A stretch of 64,000 nucleotides of DNA from Eubacterium sp. (GTDB taxonomy: Bacteria; Bacillota; Clostridia; Oscillospirales; Acutalibacteraceae): NCBI GenBank assembly GCA_017446095.1, contig JAFSRN010000016.1:1-64000 (forward strand). Reading direction: 5' to 3'. Shown one piece after another: positions 6,994-16,109 of this stretch. The notes beneath the pieces are model-generated. The model did no database searches, was not told the origin of the DNA, and worked only from the letters and a program-made list of their open reading frames with translations. The position numbers and the translations under genes are program-made. Within the stretch, counting starts at the first letter, position 1; each line of letters begins with the position of its first letter.

Positions 6994-7548
6994 TTGAGTC
7001 AGGTTAAGCAGAAAGCGGATACACTGCTAACTGAAGCGTACGAAAAGTATAATACATTACTTATTAAGTTTTGTTATACAAAGCTGCTTGAGGATAAAAC
7101 CGTGGCAGATGATATTGCGCAGGAAGCGCTACTTGTGTATTATAAGCGAATGCTTAAAGGCGAAGAATTTGAAAAGCCGTTAGCGTTTCTGTATCAGACT
7201 GCTGCAAATCTTTGCAAGAACGCAAATAAGAAAGCAACCAAACACGCTATGCGTACCGTTTCGCTTGAAGATGCAACCGACGTAGCAGCACAAGAGGAGA
7301 ATTCACGGGCAAGCGAACTCGACTACGATGAAATCAAAGAAAGGCTGTTAGAAAAACTAACAGAAGAGGAATTACGGCTATATCAACTTAAATATGTGGA
7401 AGATAAATCACTAAAAGAAATAGCCGAAATGATGGACATTACGCCAAATGCAGTAGCCAAACGAACGCAGCGGCTCAGGTCAGTAATTAAAGAATTAGTT
7501 GAGCCGACATTATCAATCTACGAAAGGGGGGGTTACATATGGACGTAA
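6994..7548 (+). CDS. ECF-family RNA polymerase sigma factor
   Basis: 184 residues. I favour the TTG at 6994 (8 bases after GGAGG at 6981-6985) over the ATG at 6988, which is too close to that site. Region 2 (core binding and -10 recognition) is about residues 10-70, with ADDIAQEALLVYYKRM; region 4 is about 130-180, with the helix-turn-helix KSLKEIAEMMDITPNAVAKR that reads -35 DNA. No region 3, as usual for ECF factors. The stop overlaps the next gene by 10 bp, a classic sigma/anti-sigma coupling. Its probable targets are the four GGCATA-N15-CACTAA sites in this element. Confidence 0.92.
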   Translation: MSQVKQKADTLLTEAYEKYNTLLIKFCYTKLLEDKTVADDIAQEALLVYYKRMLKGEEFEKPLAFLYQTAANLCKNANKKATKHAMRTVSLEDATDVAAQEENSRASELDYDEIKERLLEKLTEEELRLYQLKYVEDKSLKEIAEMMDITPNAVAKRTQRLRSVIKELVEPTLSIYERGGYIWT

Positions 7549-8264
7549 GAGTTAATGAAAGAACAATATCAAAAGCGTTAAACGATGAAAAGTTTAAGGC
7601 TGAATTAATTGAATATCTTAACAGCGTAGTTGATGAAGAGCTCGAAAAAGGCGAACATATGGACACCGACCTTATCACGGATTGTACCGAGATGATTTTT
7701 GAGCTTGATGAAGGCGATATTGACAGCATCATTGCAGACGAAAAAAGCAGCGAAAACATAATTAATTTTGAGCAGGCGAAGCGCAGTGCTGAAAAGGCAA
7801 AGCCAAAACACACGGTTATCAGAATGCGCCGCATAATAGTAGTTGCCGCAATCCTGATGATTTTAGGCACAGTAACAACCGCGTTTGCAGATGATATAAT
7901 TGATTATTTCACATATATCAGTCAGCTGCTTTTCAGCGCAGCCGATGAAAGCGGAGAAGAAAGCAATGTAAGAATGATTTGGTACTTTGAAAAAGACGGC
8001 ACAAATGTTAATTACAACATTCATAGTGAAGATGAAATTGACTTATCTCAATTTGAAATCGGCGTGTGGTATGAGCAAGAACTTAATACAGAAATCGATT
8101 TGTCAAAACCTGATGAGGTTGTTCCCATCAGCGAATGTACGGTAAAGGAGCCTCGTAAAACAGTTGACGATGAAGGCAATCCAATTTTGGTTGTGGTGAT
8201 AGTATATCGCGATACTTCAACGGAAATAGAATACAGACTGATTGATGAACAAAAGAAGGAGTAG
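7539..8264 (+). CDS. Single-pass membrane anti-sigma factor
   Basis: 241 residues; ATG at 7539 after a long G-rich ribosome site. Residues 1-95 are cytoplasmic, acidic and helical; about 99-116 (IIVVAAILMILGTVTTAF) is the one membrane span; the remaining 125 residues are outside and beta-rich. This is the layout of anti-sigma factors that hold an ECF sigma factor at the membrane until an outside signal arrives. I do not see a classical zinc-binding ZAS motif, so the sigma-binding part may be of a different class. It overlaps the sigma gene and is 2 bp from the LRR gene, so all three should be co-expressed. Confidence 0.8.
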   Translation: MDVRVNERTISKALNDEKFKAELIEYLNSVVDEELEKGEHMDTDLITDCTEMIFELDEGDIDSIIADEKSSENIINFEQAKRSAEKAKPKHTVIRMRRIIVVAAILMILGTVTTAFADDIIDYFTYISQLLFSAADESGEESNVRMIWYFEKDGTNVNYNIHSEDEIDLSQFEIGVWYEQELNTEIDLSKPDEVVPISECTVKEPRKTVDDEGNPILVVVIVYRDTSTEIEYRLIDEQKKE

Positions 8265-8266
8265 TT

Positions 8267-11110
8267 ATGAAAAACACAGTATTAAGTACAAAAAAGGCAA
8301 TCTCATTATTACTGGCACTGATTATGGCAGTGTCAATGATACCGAGCTTTGAGATGGCGGCATACGCCGAGGAATTATCCTCAGGAAGCTGCGGCGAAAA
8401 TGTGACATATAGCTTTGATTCAAAAAGTGGAACGCTTACAATTAGCGGAACGGGAGATATGTATAATTATATTTCTCCAAACCCAGTCTCTCCGTTTAGA
8501 AGAAATCAAAAATTAACAAATATAATAGTTCAAAGCGGCGTAACGAGTATTGGTGGATGGGCTTTTGAAGGCTGTTCAAACTTGACAAGCATAACGATTC
8601 CAAACACTGTAACGAGTATAGGCGAATATGCGTTTTTTATGTGCAAACGATTAACAGATGTAACTATACCAAACAGTGTAATGAGCATAGGTTTAGCTGC
8701 GTTTAATGAATGTTTATCCTTAACAAGTATAACAATACCAAGCGGCGTAACGCGCATCAACAATTATACGTTTAGCAATTGTAGCCGTTTAACAAGTGTA
8801 ACAATACCAAGCAGTGTGACAAGTATTGGTGATTATGCATTTAGCTATTGTTCAGGTTTGAGAAGTATAACAATACCAAACAGCGTAACAAGTATAGATG
8901 GTTATGCATTTTACGATTGTTCGGGCTTGACAAGTATAACAATACCAAACGGCGTAACGAGTATTGGTAATTTTGCATTTGACGGCTGTTCGGGTTTGAC
9001 AAGTGTAACAATACCAAGCGGTGTAACGAGTATTGGTATTTATACATTTTCCCTTTGTTCAAGCTTAACAAGTGTAACGATACCAATCAGTGTAACAAGT
9101 ATAGGCGCTCATGCATTTTATTCTTGTTCAAGCTTAACAAGTGTAACGATACCAAGCAGTGTAACAAGTATAGGCGCTTATGCATTTTATTCTTGTTCAA
9201 GCATGACAAGAATAGATGTTGACAGCAATAATGGAGCATATTGTTCAGTGGACGGTGTTTTGTATAATAAAAGCAAAACAGAGATTATTAAGTTTCCTGC
9301 AAATAACGGTATTACAAACTACGAGTTACCAAATACTGTTGAAAACATAGGAAATGAGGCATTTGATAGTTGTAAAAAATTAACAAGTATAACAATACCC
9401 AGCAGTGTAACGAGTGTCGGTGATTCTGCATTTGCTCGTTGTTTAGGTTTGGCAAGAATAAATGTTGACAGCGATAATGAGAAATACTGTTCAGTAGACG
9501 GTGTTTTGTATAATAAAAGCAAAACAAAGATTATTAAGTTCCCTGCAAATAACGGTATTACAAACTACGAGTTACCAGATACTGTTGAGAACATAGGAAA
9601 TGCAACATTTGCAGATTGTTCAAGTTTGACAAATATAACAATACCAAGCAGTGTAACGAGTATTGGTGATTATGCATTTGTCGATTGTTCAGGTTTAACA
9701 AGTGTAACGATACCAAGTAGCGTAACAAGTATGGGTTATTTTGTTTTTGATGTTTGCAGTTCATTAAATATTGTTAACTTTGGCGGTTCAAAACAACAGT
9801 GGAACAGTTTAGACGCCTCAATCGCTCCTGCACAGACAACAAGCGGCTTGGTATATGTAAAATGCAGTGACGGAACGATTGTTTATTATGATCATTCAAG
9901 GTATATTGTAAAAGATGATGTTGTTTACAGTGAAGACGGAAAGACGCTTGTTAAGTACCCTGAAGAAAAGACCGACGCTTCTTTCACTATCCCAGACACT
10001 GTTGTGACTATTACCGATGATGCTTTTGAAAACACCTATCTTAAAGAAGTTATCATTTCAGAAAATGTTATGAAAATCGGCAAAAACGCTTTTAGTAAAT
10101 GTCCTAATCTTGCAACTGTTAAATTCGCAGATGGCTCACAGCTTACAACGATTAACGAGGGTGCATTTAAGGACACAAGTATTGAATCTGTTACTTTGCC
10201 TGCAAACCTTACTTATATTGGCACCGAAGCGTTTAATACAAAAAATCTCACTTATGTAGACGCCCTAGGAGCAGAAAACATAAAGTTTGAAAGCAATTGT
10301 TTTGGAAACAACAACCCCTATTTGCTTTTTAAGGAGAACAGCGCAACCAGTAGTAGTGCCAAAGGTGTAAGTACCAAAAAAATTTGCTTTACAGTTGTTG
10401 ACCAGGTGTACACAGGTGATCCTGCCAAACCAACCGTTGTTATTGTAATTGACGGAAAAACTCTGCAAGAAGGCACGGATTATGTGGTTACATATGATAA
10501 TAAGACAGACATAGGCGCGGGGAAAATCGTCGTTACAGGCAAGGGCAAATACAAGGATGTTATTAAAAGTTCAACGGTTAAATACCATATATTTAAAATT
10601 ACTGCTGTTAAATTGAGCAAATATAGTTTTACATATAACGGCAAAGTTCGCAAGCCGACCGTAACAAATGTAATCATTAACGACGGCAAAGGAAACAAAA
10701 CGCTGACCAAAAAATACTATAAAGTAACATTCACAAAGGGCTGCAAAAAAGTCGGCACTTATAATGCCAAGGTTACACTACGCAATGGTTACAGCGGCAA
10801 CAAAACCGTGAAGTTTAAGATTAATCCTGATAACGCAACAAAAATGTCGCTGTCGTCTGGTAAAAAGAAATTAACTGTAAAATGGAAAACGGCAAAGCAG
10901 GCAAGCGGCTATCAGCTTCAGTATTCAACCAGCAAGAACTTTAAGAATGCAAAAAAAGTTAATGTTAAAGGTGCAAAGAAAACGGGCAAAACAATTAAGA
11001 AGCTCAAGAAGGGTACGAAGTATTATGTTCGTATTCGAACATACAAGATTGTAAAAGGTAAAACGTATTATTCGAGTTGGTCAAAAGCCAAGACCGTAAA
11101 AACTAAATAA
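8267..11110 (+). CDS. Secreted BspA-type leucine-rich-repeat protein with C-terminal Fn3-like domain
   Basis: 947 residues. Signal peptide 1-34 ending AYA; then a short beta cap (CGENVTYSFDSKSGTLTISGTG) and a run of 23-residue LRR_5/BspA repeats of the form LTSITIPNSVTSIGDYAFYDCSG from about 80 to 500. Two near-identical non-LRR inserts (CSVDGVLYNKSKTEIIKFP) break the array. Residues about 700-860 hold beta-sandwich repeats (YTGDPAKPTVVIVIDGKTL and a related copy), and the last 95 residues are a lysine-rich Fn3-like domain ending SSWSKAKTVKTK. BspA-type proteins often bind host proteins or other bacteria. Third gene of the sigma operon, so its expression is presumably tied to the same signal. 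Confidence 0.9.
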   Translation: MKNTVLSTKKAISLLLALIMAVSMIPSFEMAAYAEELSSGSCGENVTYSFDSKSGTLTISGTGDMYNYISPNPVSPFRRNQKLTNIIVQSGVTSIGGWAFEGCSNLTSITIPNTVTSIGEYAFFMCKRLTDVTIPNSVMSIGLAAFNECLSLTSITIPSGVTRINNYTFSNCSRLTSVTIPSSVTSIGDYAFSYCSGLRSITIPNSVTSIDGYAFYDCSGLTSITIPNGVTSIGNFAFDGCSGLTSVTIPSGVTSIGIYTFSLCSSLTSVTIPISVTSIGAHAFYSCSSLTSVTIPSSVTSIGAYAFYSCSSMTRIDVDSNNGAYCSVDGVLYNKSKTEIIKFPANNGITNYELPNTVENIGNEAFDSCKKLTSITIPSSVTSVGDSAFARCLGLARINVDSDNEKYCSVDGVLYNKSKTKIIKFPANNGITNYELPDTVENIGNATFADCSSLTNITIPSSVTSIGDYAFVDCSGLTSVTIPSSVTSMGYFVFDVCSSLNIVNFGGSKQQWNSLDASIAPAQTTSGLVYVKCSDGTIVYYDHSRYIVKDDVVYSEDGKTLVKYPEEKTDASFTIPDTVVTITDDAFENTYLKEVIISENVMKIGKNAFSKCPNLATVKFADGSQLTTINEGAFKDTSIESVTLPANLTYIGTEAFNTKNLTYVDALGAENIKFESNCFGNNNPYLLFKENSATSSSAKGVSTKKICFTVVDQVYTGDPAKPTVVIVIDGKTLQEGTDYVVTYDNKTDIGAGKIVVTGKGKYKDVIKSSTVKYHIFKITAVKLSKYSFTYNGKVRKPTVTNVIINDGKGNKTLTKKYYKVTFTKGCKKVGTYNAKVTLRNGYSGNKTVKFKINPDNATKMSLSSGKKKLTVKWKTAKQASGYQLQYSTSKNFKNAKKVNVKGAKKTGKTIKKLKKGTKYYVRIRTYKIVKGKTYYSSWSKAKTVKTK

Positions 11111-11122
11111 TACCTTCCCACT

Positions 11123-11156
11123 GACTCGTCGGGCTACGGCTCGGCGGGTCTTTTTT
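11123..11156 (+). terminator. Terminator of the sigma-LRR operon
   Basis: 12-bp stem with three wobble pairs (11123-11134 with 11139-11150) followed by six T. The same hairpin recurs at 12380-12407 and, shortened, at 22842-22866. Confidence 0.85.
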
Positions 11157-11186
11157 CTGTATAAAAAATTATTTGAAAAAAGTTTT

Positions 11187-11224
11187 GGCATATTTCTATT
11201 TTTGTGCCACTAATAAGTGAAAGG
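11187..11224 (+). promoter_or_regulatory. Putative ECF-sigma promoter, copy 2
   Basis: GGCATA at 11187-11192, 15 bp, then CACTAATAAGTGAAAGGG from 11208. It is nearly identical to copy 1 and lies 37 bp before the ribosome site of the next gene. Confidence 0.75.
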
Positions 11225-11262
11225 GTTAAAAACCTAAATAATCAACACTTGGAGGGGTAAAA

Positions 11263-11496
11263 ATGAGAACACTTTATCAGCAGCATATGAGAAAGGTGAT
11301 AATCTCGCTTGTATTAATCGTGGCAACTTTTTTCGGCGCGTTTCAGCTGTTCTTTAATGAAGAGATTTCAAAAAAGTACGTTCCGCAGAACACGGCGATT
11401 TCGTCAGCTATTGAAACGGTTCAAAAAGAGAAAAATGATTTTATAAATCAGATAAATTCTATTGAAAACGGCATAAACAATTCATTTAATTTTTAA
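11263..11496 (+). CDS. Small membrane protein, unknown
   Basis: 77 residues with a strong GGAGG eight bases upstream (11251-11255). Basic N-terminus, one membrane span at about 11-31 (VIISLVLIVATFFGAFQLFF), then an outside helical coiled-coil tail. First gene after ECF promoter copy 2. No family recognised; the position suggests a signalling or envelope-stress role in the sigma regulon. Confidence 0.65.
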   Translation: MRTLYQQHMRKVIISLVLIVATFFGAFQLFFNEEISKKYVPQNTAISSAIETVQKEKNDFINQINSIENGINNSFNF

Positions 11497-11510
11497 CGGA
11501 GAAAAATAAA

Positions 11511-11615
11511 ATGTTAAGAAGAATTTATACAGTACATAAGAGCAATCAGCTCGACAGAGAAATCACTCGTCATAGAGTAAATATGCTATTTATCAGTTAC
11601 AGTGTAGCTGCTTAA
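11511..11615 (+). CDS. 34-residue basic peptide
   Basis: Frame MLRRIYTVHKSNQLDREITR... with ACGGAG upstream, 14 bp after the preceding gene and 35 bp before the next. Arg/His-rich N-terminal two thirds, hydrophobic end. A similar-sized basic peptide (MLNKIFKTRQEKREE...) follows ECF promoter copy 4. Short enough that chance is possible, but ribosome site and repeated placement favour translation. Confidence 0.45.
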   Translation: MLRRIYTVHKSNQLDREITRHRVNMLFISYSVAA

Positions 11616-11650
11616 ATATAAATAACAATTCATTTTAAAGGAGAAAGAAA

Positions 11651-12361
11651 ATGACGACAAACACAATTAAAGCAAAAACAACAAAAATCACAAGCTTATT
11701 TTTGGCACTCGTTATGATGATGAGTGCATTCGCGGGCTTCAGCATTACCGCCGAAGCGAAGGAATGGAAGAAGAGTAACGTTCTTCTTGCGCAATACTCA
11801 GGACAGTTAGTTAGCTATGAGAATGACGATGAATACACAATCACAATAAGCTCATTAGATTACGTGGAAATGGTTATTACAAGCAATATTCCGATGGACG
11901 TGGATATTGATCCTGATCTTTACGCATATCCGTTTAAATCATTCTTTGCACGTGATGTAACTAAATACACATTTAGATTTTTTGAAAGCAGAGGAACTTT
12001 TACAATCAGAATTTCAAAGGGAATGGCAGCAGGCTTTAATTCAACTGGCAATTACAAAATCAAATTTTACAACAGAACACCGAAGCCGAGCGTAAAGAAG
12101 CTCACAGCGCAGAAAAAGGCATTTGCAGTAGAGTGGGGCAAAAAGTCAGGCGTAACAGGCTATCAGATTCAATACTCAACAGATGCTAACTTCAGGAACG
12201 CTAAAAAGGTAACAGTTAAGGGCGCAGATAACACTTCAAAGAAAATCTTAAAGCTTAACAAGGGTAAAAACTACTATGTTCGTGTTCGCACCTTCAAGAC
12301 CTATGACGGAAAGAGATATTACAGCTCGTGGTCTGCAAAGAAAACAGTAATAACTAAATAA
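11651..12361 (+). CDS. Secreted protein with C-terminal Fn3-like domain
   Basis: 236 residues, AAAGGAGAAAG ribosome site. Signal peptide about 1-36 (hydrophobic core ITSLFLALVMMMSAFAGFSI, end AEA). Residues about 40-135 form a beta-rich domain similar in pattern to pre-peptidase C-terminal/bacterial sugar-binding sandwiches (not firmly identified). Residues about 140-236 are the lysine-rich Fn3-like module (GYQIQYSTDANFRNAKKVTV ... YYSSWSAKKTV). Part of the ECF copy-2 transcript. Likely a surface-attached adhesin or binding protein. Confidence 0.8.
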   Translation: MTTNTIKAKTTKITSLFLALVMMMSAFAGFSITAEAKEWKKSNVLLAQYSGQLVSYENDDEYTITISSLDYVEMVITSNIPMDVDIDPDLYAYPFKSFFARDVTKYTFRFFESRGTFTIRISKGMAAGFNSTGNYKIKFYNRTPKPSVKKLTAQKKAFAVEWGKKSGVTGYQIQYSTDANFRNAKKVTVKGADNTSKKILKLNKGKNYYVRVRTFKTYDGKRYYSSWSAKKTVITK

Positions 12362-12379
12362 TAATTATGCCTTCCCACT

Positions 12380-12407
12380 GACTCGTCGGGCTGCGGCTCG
12401 GCGGGTC
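12380..12407 (+). terminator. Terminator-like hairpin, second copy
   Basis: Same 12-bp imperfect stem as at 11123, including the preceding CCTTCCCACT, but the T tract has decayed to TTATAAA. Probably duplicated together with the promoter that follows it, since both copies sit about 22-37 bp before an ECF promoter. Confidence 0.65.
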
Positions 12408-12428
12408 TTATAAATATTGAAAAAATAT

Positions 12429-12466
12429 GGCATATTTCTATTTTAGTGCCACTAATAAGTGAAGGG
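12429..12466 (+). promoter_or_regulatory. Putative ECF-sigma promoter, copy 3
   Basis: GGCATA at 12429-12434, 15 bp, CACTAATAAGTGAAGGG from 12450. It precedes the zinc-ribbon and CAP-protein block. Confidence 0.72.
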
Positions 12467-12480
12467 TTAAGAAAAACAGA

Positions 12481-12512
12481 AGCGTTTAAGCCGCAACAAG
12501 TGGCTAAACGCT
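12481..12512 (+). promoter_or_regulatory. Leader hairpin after ECF promoter copy 3
   Basis: AGCGTTTAAGCC at 12481-12492 pairs with GGCTAAACGCT at 12502-12512 (one bulged A). It lies within the untranslated leader and lacks a T tract, so it is more likely an mRNA-stability or regulatory hairpin than a terminator. Confidence 0.5.
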
Positions 12513-12581
12513 AAACAATCAATTAATAAAACACAGTAAGTTGGTCAAAAACAAATTGAGTTTATACAGGAGGATATTAAC

Positions 12582-13301
12582 ATGGATGTAAACTATATTT
12601 TTTTACCGTTTTTAGGAATAGTGCTTTTGGCAATGCTTTTCTGCCTTTCAGTTGCCATAAAACAAATAAACGCAATAAAAGATTCAATGAACGGAAAGAT
12701 TATTGTGCCCGAATGTCCTCCTCAGATAATAAACGATTATTCTGATTGTGACATTGTTATGCCGAGTTATTCGTGTCCAGAGTGTGGAGGAGTCATTGAG
12801 CAGGGCGCATATTCATGCTCATTTTGCGGACACAAACGTCCTGAAAGCGTGATTAGATATCAAAAGACCTTTCATAACCGCTTTAATATCGGCTTGACAA
12901 GTCAGTATTACAAGGCTAATGCCGACATTTCAAAAGAGGTCAATGCGTGGTTCCTGTCGCATAGCAATCTCGAGAATGTGAACATCAATATGGAATACAA
13001 TACAAATTTGACTAATCGTTTACTTAAAAAGGTTACCGTATCCTTTACAATAGGCGAAAAGGAAAACAATACTCTATACGGAGTTACACCAATTTATAAT
13101 GGTTTTGGGCTTTTTTGGCAAAAATCTGCTCAAGATGTTTTTAACTCGTGGAAAAGTCACAACCCAAACTGCCTTGTACTTAATATAACGGGTGGCACAA
13201 CAAACCAGACGTTAGTTTCTGTTTCATCAGGTGGATTGCCTCTGGTATTTGCAAATAACAATGGAGCTCATTTTATTGCATTTAAGACAAATAGAAACTA
13301 A
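12582..13301 (+). CDS. Membrane-anchored zinc-ribbon protein
   Basis: 239 residues; AGGAGG seven bases before the ATG. One N-terminal span at about 6-27 (IFLPFLGIVLLAMLFCLSVAI) without a cleavage site. Residues about 65-88 hold a zinc ribbon, CPECGG ... CSFCGH. The rest (about 95-239) is a beta-rich domain of unknown family. Orientation is uncertain: a zinc ribbon fits the cytoplasm best. First gene behind ECF promoter copy 3; it could be a regulon component that senses or assembles surface proteins, but that is inference. Confidence 0.65.
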   Translation: MDVNYIFLPFLGIVLLAMLFCLSVAIKQINAIKDSMNGKIIVPECPPQIINDYSDCDIVMPSYSCPECGGVIEQGAYSCSFCGHKRPESVIRYQKTFHNRFNIGLTSQYYKANADISKEVNAWFLSHSNLENVNINMEYNTNLTNRLLKKVTVSFTIGEKENNTLYGVTPIYNGFGLFWQKSAQDVFNSWKSHNPNCLVLNITGGTTNQTLVSVSSGGLPLVFANNNGAHFIAFKTNRN

Positions 13302-13370
13302 AGCAAAAAACGCTAAAACCTTCGTAAAAAGTTTTGTTGATACTAAAAGAAAAAACAGTGAGGTTTTTAT

Positions 13371-14729
13371 ATGAAAAAGATTATAAGTTTATTACTCTCG
13401 TTTACACTGGTGTTTTCAGCGCTCGGCGGCACATTGCAGAGTTATGCTGCCGAAAACGATTATGAGTACATTACGGTTAAGGCAAAATTCAACCAAACAG
13501 AAGCGAGAAAGATGCTTGGTTATGTCAATAGCTTCAGAACGGGCGACGAGGCTTGGTTTTGGCGAAACTACAAAAAAGTTTACGCTAAAAACGCATTCGG
13601 TGACAAAGAGCATGTAGGAACTAAGCTCGTGTACGATTACAGGCTCGAACAATACGCAATGCAAAGAGCTATAGAGCTATACTTCAATTTGGAAGAGCAT
13701 ATTAGACCTAACGGAACGTATTGCCTTGAGGTTGTCGAAGAAGAAAACCGCAACAACGGAAAGAGCTTTTGTGTAGAAAATATTGTCGAAGTACCTGCAT
13801 CTTATAAGTACGGGGCTAAAGATATTTTCAACATATTCAAGCAGGATGTAAGCAAGCCGATTGCTGGTGGCTTAGCTTCACAGGGAAACAGAATTAATAT
13901 GCTGTCTCCTTACACCACCTTTGCCTGTGCGTATTGTGAATATGACGGTATGGCTTATTGGGTTCAGGCATTCGGTTATATACCTTTCGATGACGCTTTT
14001 GAGAAAACCGATCCCGTAGATACAACTAAAAAGATGACGATTGAGCTTTTGTGCGAAATGGGCTATTCTTTCAGACGCAAGGACGAAGATATTTCCAAAA
14101 TATCAATCTACGAAAAGGACTCGATTGCAGTTCCGTCAGTATATTCCAACAAGCACTATGGATATCTCTATAACAAGAGGAAAAAGCTCGAGGTTAAATT
14201 AACAACTAACAACAATAATGCTGTCATTAAAAACGGAAAAATCGTCGGCAAAACTGCGGGTACCACTGTGTTCACTGCGTCTGGCGGTGACTTGCCCGAG
14301 GGAAGAACTGTAGAACTGAAAGTAACTGTTAAGCACAAATACAAGCTCATTAAACACATAAAGGCTACTTCTAAAAAGGAAGGCAAAAAGGTATATAAGT
14401 GCGAGTGCTGCGGTCATAAAAAGACTGTAAAGCTTCCAAAGCTTCCCCCTGTACCGAAAAACATCAAGGTTAAAGGCGGAAAAGGCTGTTTTATCCTCAC
14501 ATGGGACAAAGTAAAGGGAGCCGCTGGATACGGGATCCACTATCTTCAAGTGGAAAACCCGCAAAGAGGTGGCTCTTCTGGTTGCGATGGAGATAAAACA
14601 AAATACAAAGGAAAATATGGTTTAGACAGTGGAAAAACCTATAATGTTCAGATACGTTCTTATAAAATAGTTAATGGCAAAAAAGTGTTTTCCAACTGGT
14701 CTAAAAAGTACAAGGTAAAAATCAAGTAG
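13371..14729 (+). CDS. Secreted CAP/SCP-domain protein with Fn3-like end, paralogue 1
   Basis: 452 residues. Signal peptide about 1-27 ending SYAA. CAP (cysteine-rich secretory/SCP-like) domain at about 38-215, with LVYDYRLEQYAMQRA, EEHIRPNGTYC and a GNRINMLSPY block. Then an Ig-like part (NNNAVIKNGKIVGKTAG), a CECCGHKKT cysteine knuckle at about 345, and the C-terminal Fn3-like module. Compared with its neighbour the conserved GHRINM His is Asn here. CAP proteins of bacteria have roles in binding or surface hydrolysis that are mostly unproven. About 11 bp separate it from its tandem copy; both should follow ECF promoter copy 3. Confidence 0.85.
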   Translation: MKKIISLLLSFTLVFSALGGTLQSYAAENDYEYITVKAKFNQTEARKMLGYVNSFRTGDEAWFWRNYKKVYAKNAFGDKEHVGTKLVYDYRLEQYAMQRAIELYFNLEEHIRPNGTYCLEVVEEENRNNGKSFCVENIVEVPASYKYGAKDIFNIFKQDVSKPIAGGLASQGNRINMLSPYTTFACAYCEYDGMAYWVQAFGYIPFDDAFEKTDPVDTTKKMTIELLCEMGYSFRRKDEDISKISIYEKDSIAVPSVYSNKHYGYLYNKRKKLEVKLTTNNNNAVIKNGKIVGKTAGTTVFTASGGDLPEGRTVELKVTVKHKYKLIKHIKATSKKEGKKVYKCECCGHKKTVKLPKLPPVPKNIKVKGGKGCFILTWDKVKGAAGYGIHYLQVENPQRGGSSGCDGDKTKYKGKYGLDSGKTYNVQIRSYKIVNGKKVFSNWSKKYKVKIK

Positions 14730-14740
14730 TGAGGTCTTAA

Positions 14741-16102
14741 ATGAAAAGAATTATAAGTTTATTGCTTTCGTTTGTGCTGATGTTTTCGGTTCTCTGTGGT
14801 ACGTTACAGAGTTATGCAGTAGAAAGCGATTATGAGTATCTCGCAATCAAGGTGAAATTTAACCAAACAGAAGCGAGAAAAATGCTTGATTTAGTTAATG
14901 AATTTCGTGCCAGTGATGAAACATGGTTCTGGCGTGATTATGAGAAAGTATACGCTGAAGATTTATTTAGCTATGACAAAGAACATGTATCTTCTCCGCT
15001 TGTGTATGATTACAGGCTCGAAAAATACGCAATGCAGAGAGCTGCTGAAATAGCAACAAGCGATATTGATCATTTCCGACCTAACGGAACATATTGCTTT
15101 TATGTTGTCGAAGAAGAGAATCGTAATGGTGGACGAAGCTTTGATGGCGAAAATGTTTCTGGTGTTCCAACAAAATGGGGATACGGTGCTAAAGAAGTTT
15201 TTCTTCAGTTCAAAGAGGATATTTCTAAACCAACAACGGGTGCTAACAACGAGCAGGGACATAGAATTAATATGATGTTCCCCCATCGCACCTTTGCTTG
15301 TGCTTGTTGCGAATACAAAGGAGTTACCTATTGGGTACAAGCCTTCGGAACAGATCCTTTTGAAGACGCTTTCGTGGAAACAGAGGCAGTCAATACAACA
15401 AAACAAATGACTGTTGAGTTCTTGTGCGATACTCAGTACACTTTCAGACGCAAAGATGAAGATATATCATCATTATCAGTCTACGAAAACTCTTCAGTCG
15501 CTGTTCCATCGCTTTATGTCAACAAAACATACGGTAATATTATTAATAAAAGAAAGAAATTAAATTCTACATTAACTACAAACAATAATAATGCTGTGAT
15601 TAAAGACGGAAAAATTGTAGGCAAAACTGCAGGAAAGACAGTGATTACCGCGTCATCTGGTGATTTGCCAGAAGGAAAAACTGTTAAGTTAAAAGTAACT
15701 GTTAAGCACAAATACAAGCTCATTAAGCACATAAAAGCCACCTCGAAAAAGGAAGGTAAAAAAGTGTTTAAGTGCGAATGCTGCGGTCATAAAAAGACTA
15801 CAAAGCTCCCAAAGCTTACACAAACGCCTACCAACATTAAAGTAAAAGGCGGCAAAGGATATTATATCTTAACTTGGAAAAAGGTTAAGGGTGCCGCTGG
15901 ATACGGCATTAAACACCGCGAGGTCGGCAATCCACAAAAAGGATGTAATGGTGGTTGTAAGGGCGACAAAACAAAATATAAAGAAACATATTGTTTAGAA
16001 AGTGGAAAAACCTACAAGGTTCAAATTCGAGCATATCGAATAGTAAATGGCAAAAAGGTGTTTTCTGAGTGGTCAAAACCCTACAAAGTTAAAATTAAGT
16101 AA
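14741..16102 (+). CDS. Secreted CAP/SCP-domain protein with Fn3-like end, paralogue 2
   Basis: 453 residues, collinear with the preceding gene and clearly a tandem duplicate (shared KVKFNQTEARKML, DYRLEKYAMQRA, KHKYKLIKHIKATSKKEGKK). Signal peptide about 1-27. The CAP domain keeps DHFRPNGTYC and GHRINMMFPH, so the family His is intact here. CECCGHKKT knuckle and Fn3-like C-terminus as in copy 1. Divergence is greatest in the CAP domain (for example the region after RPNGTYC) and least in the linker and knuckle, suggesting different binding partners with a common surface-attachment tail. Confidence 0.87.
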   Translation: MKRIISLLLSFVLMFSVLCGTLQSYAVESDYEYLAIKVKFNQTEARKMLDLVNEFRASDETWFWRDYEKVYAEDLFSYDKEHVSSPLVYDYRLEKYAMQRAAEIATSDIDHFRPNGTYCFYVVEEENRNGGRSFDGENVSGVPTKWGYGAKEVFLQFKEDISKPTTGANNEQGHRINMMFPHRTFACACCEYKGVTYWVQAFGTDPFEDAFVETEAVNTTKQMTVEFLCDTQYTFRRKDEDISSLSVYENSSVAVPSLYVNKTYGNIINKRKKLNSTLTTNNNNAVIKDGKIVGKTAGKTVITASSGDLPEGKTVKLKVTVKHKYKLIKHIKATSKKEGKKVFKCECCGHKKTTKLPKLTQTPTNIKVKGGKGYYILTWKKVKGAAGYGIKHREVGNPQKGCNGGCKGDKTKYKETYCLESGKTYKVQIRAYRIVNGKKVFSEWSKPYKVKIK

Positions 16103-16109
16103 CATTTTA

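Noticed and set aside
8530-9760. CRISPR-like regular DNA repeats of about 69 bp
   Set aside because: The repeats are in frame and encode the 23-residue LRR units of a secreted protein; no spacers of unrelated sequence and no cas genes.
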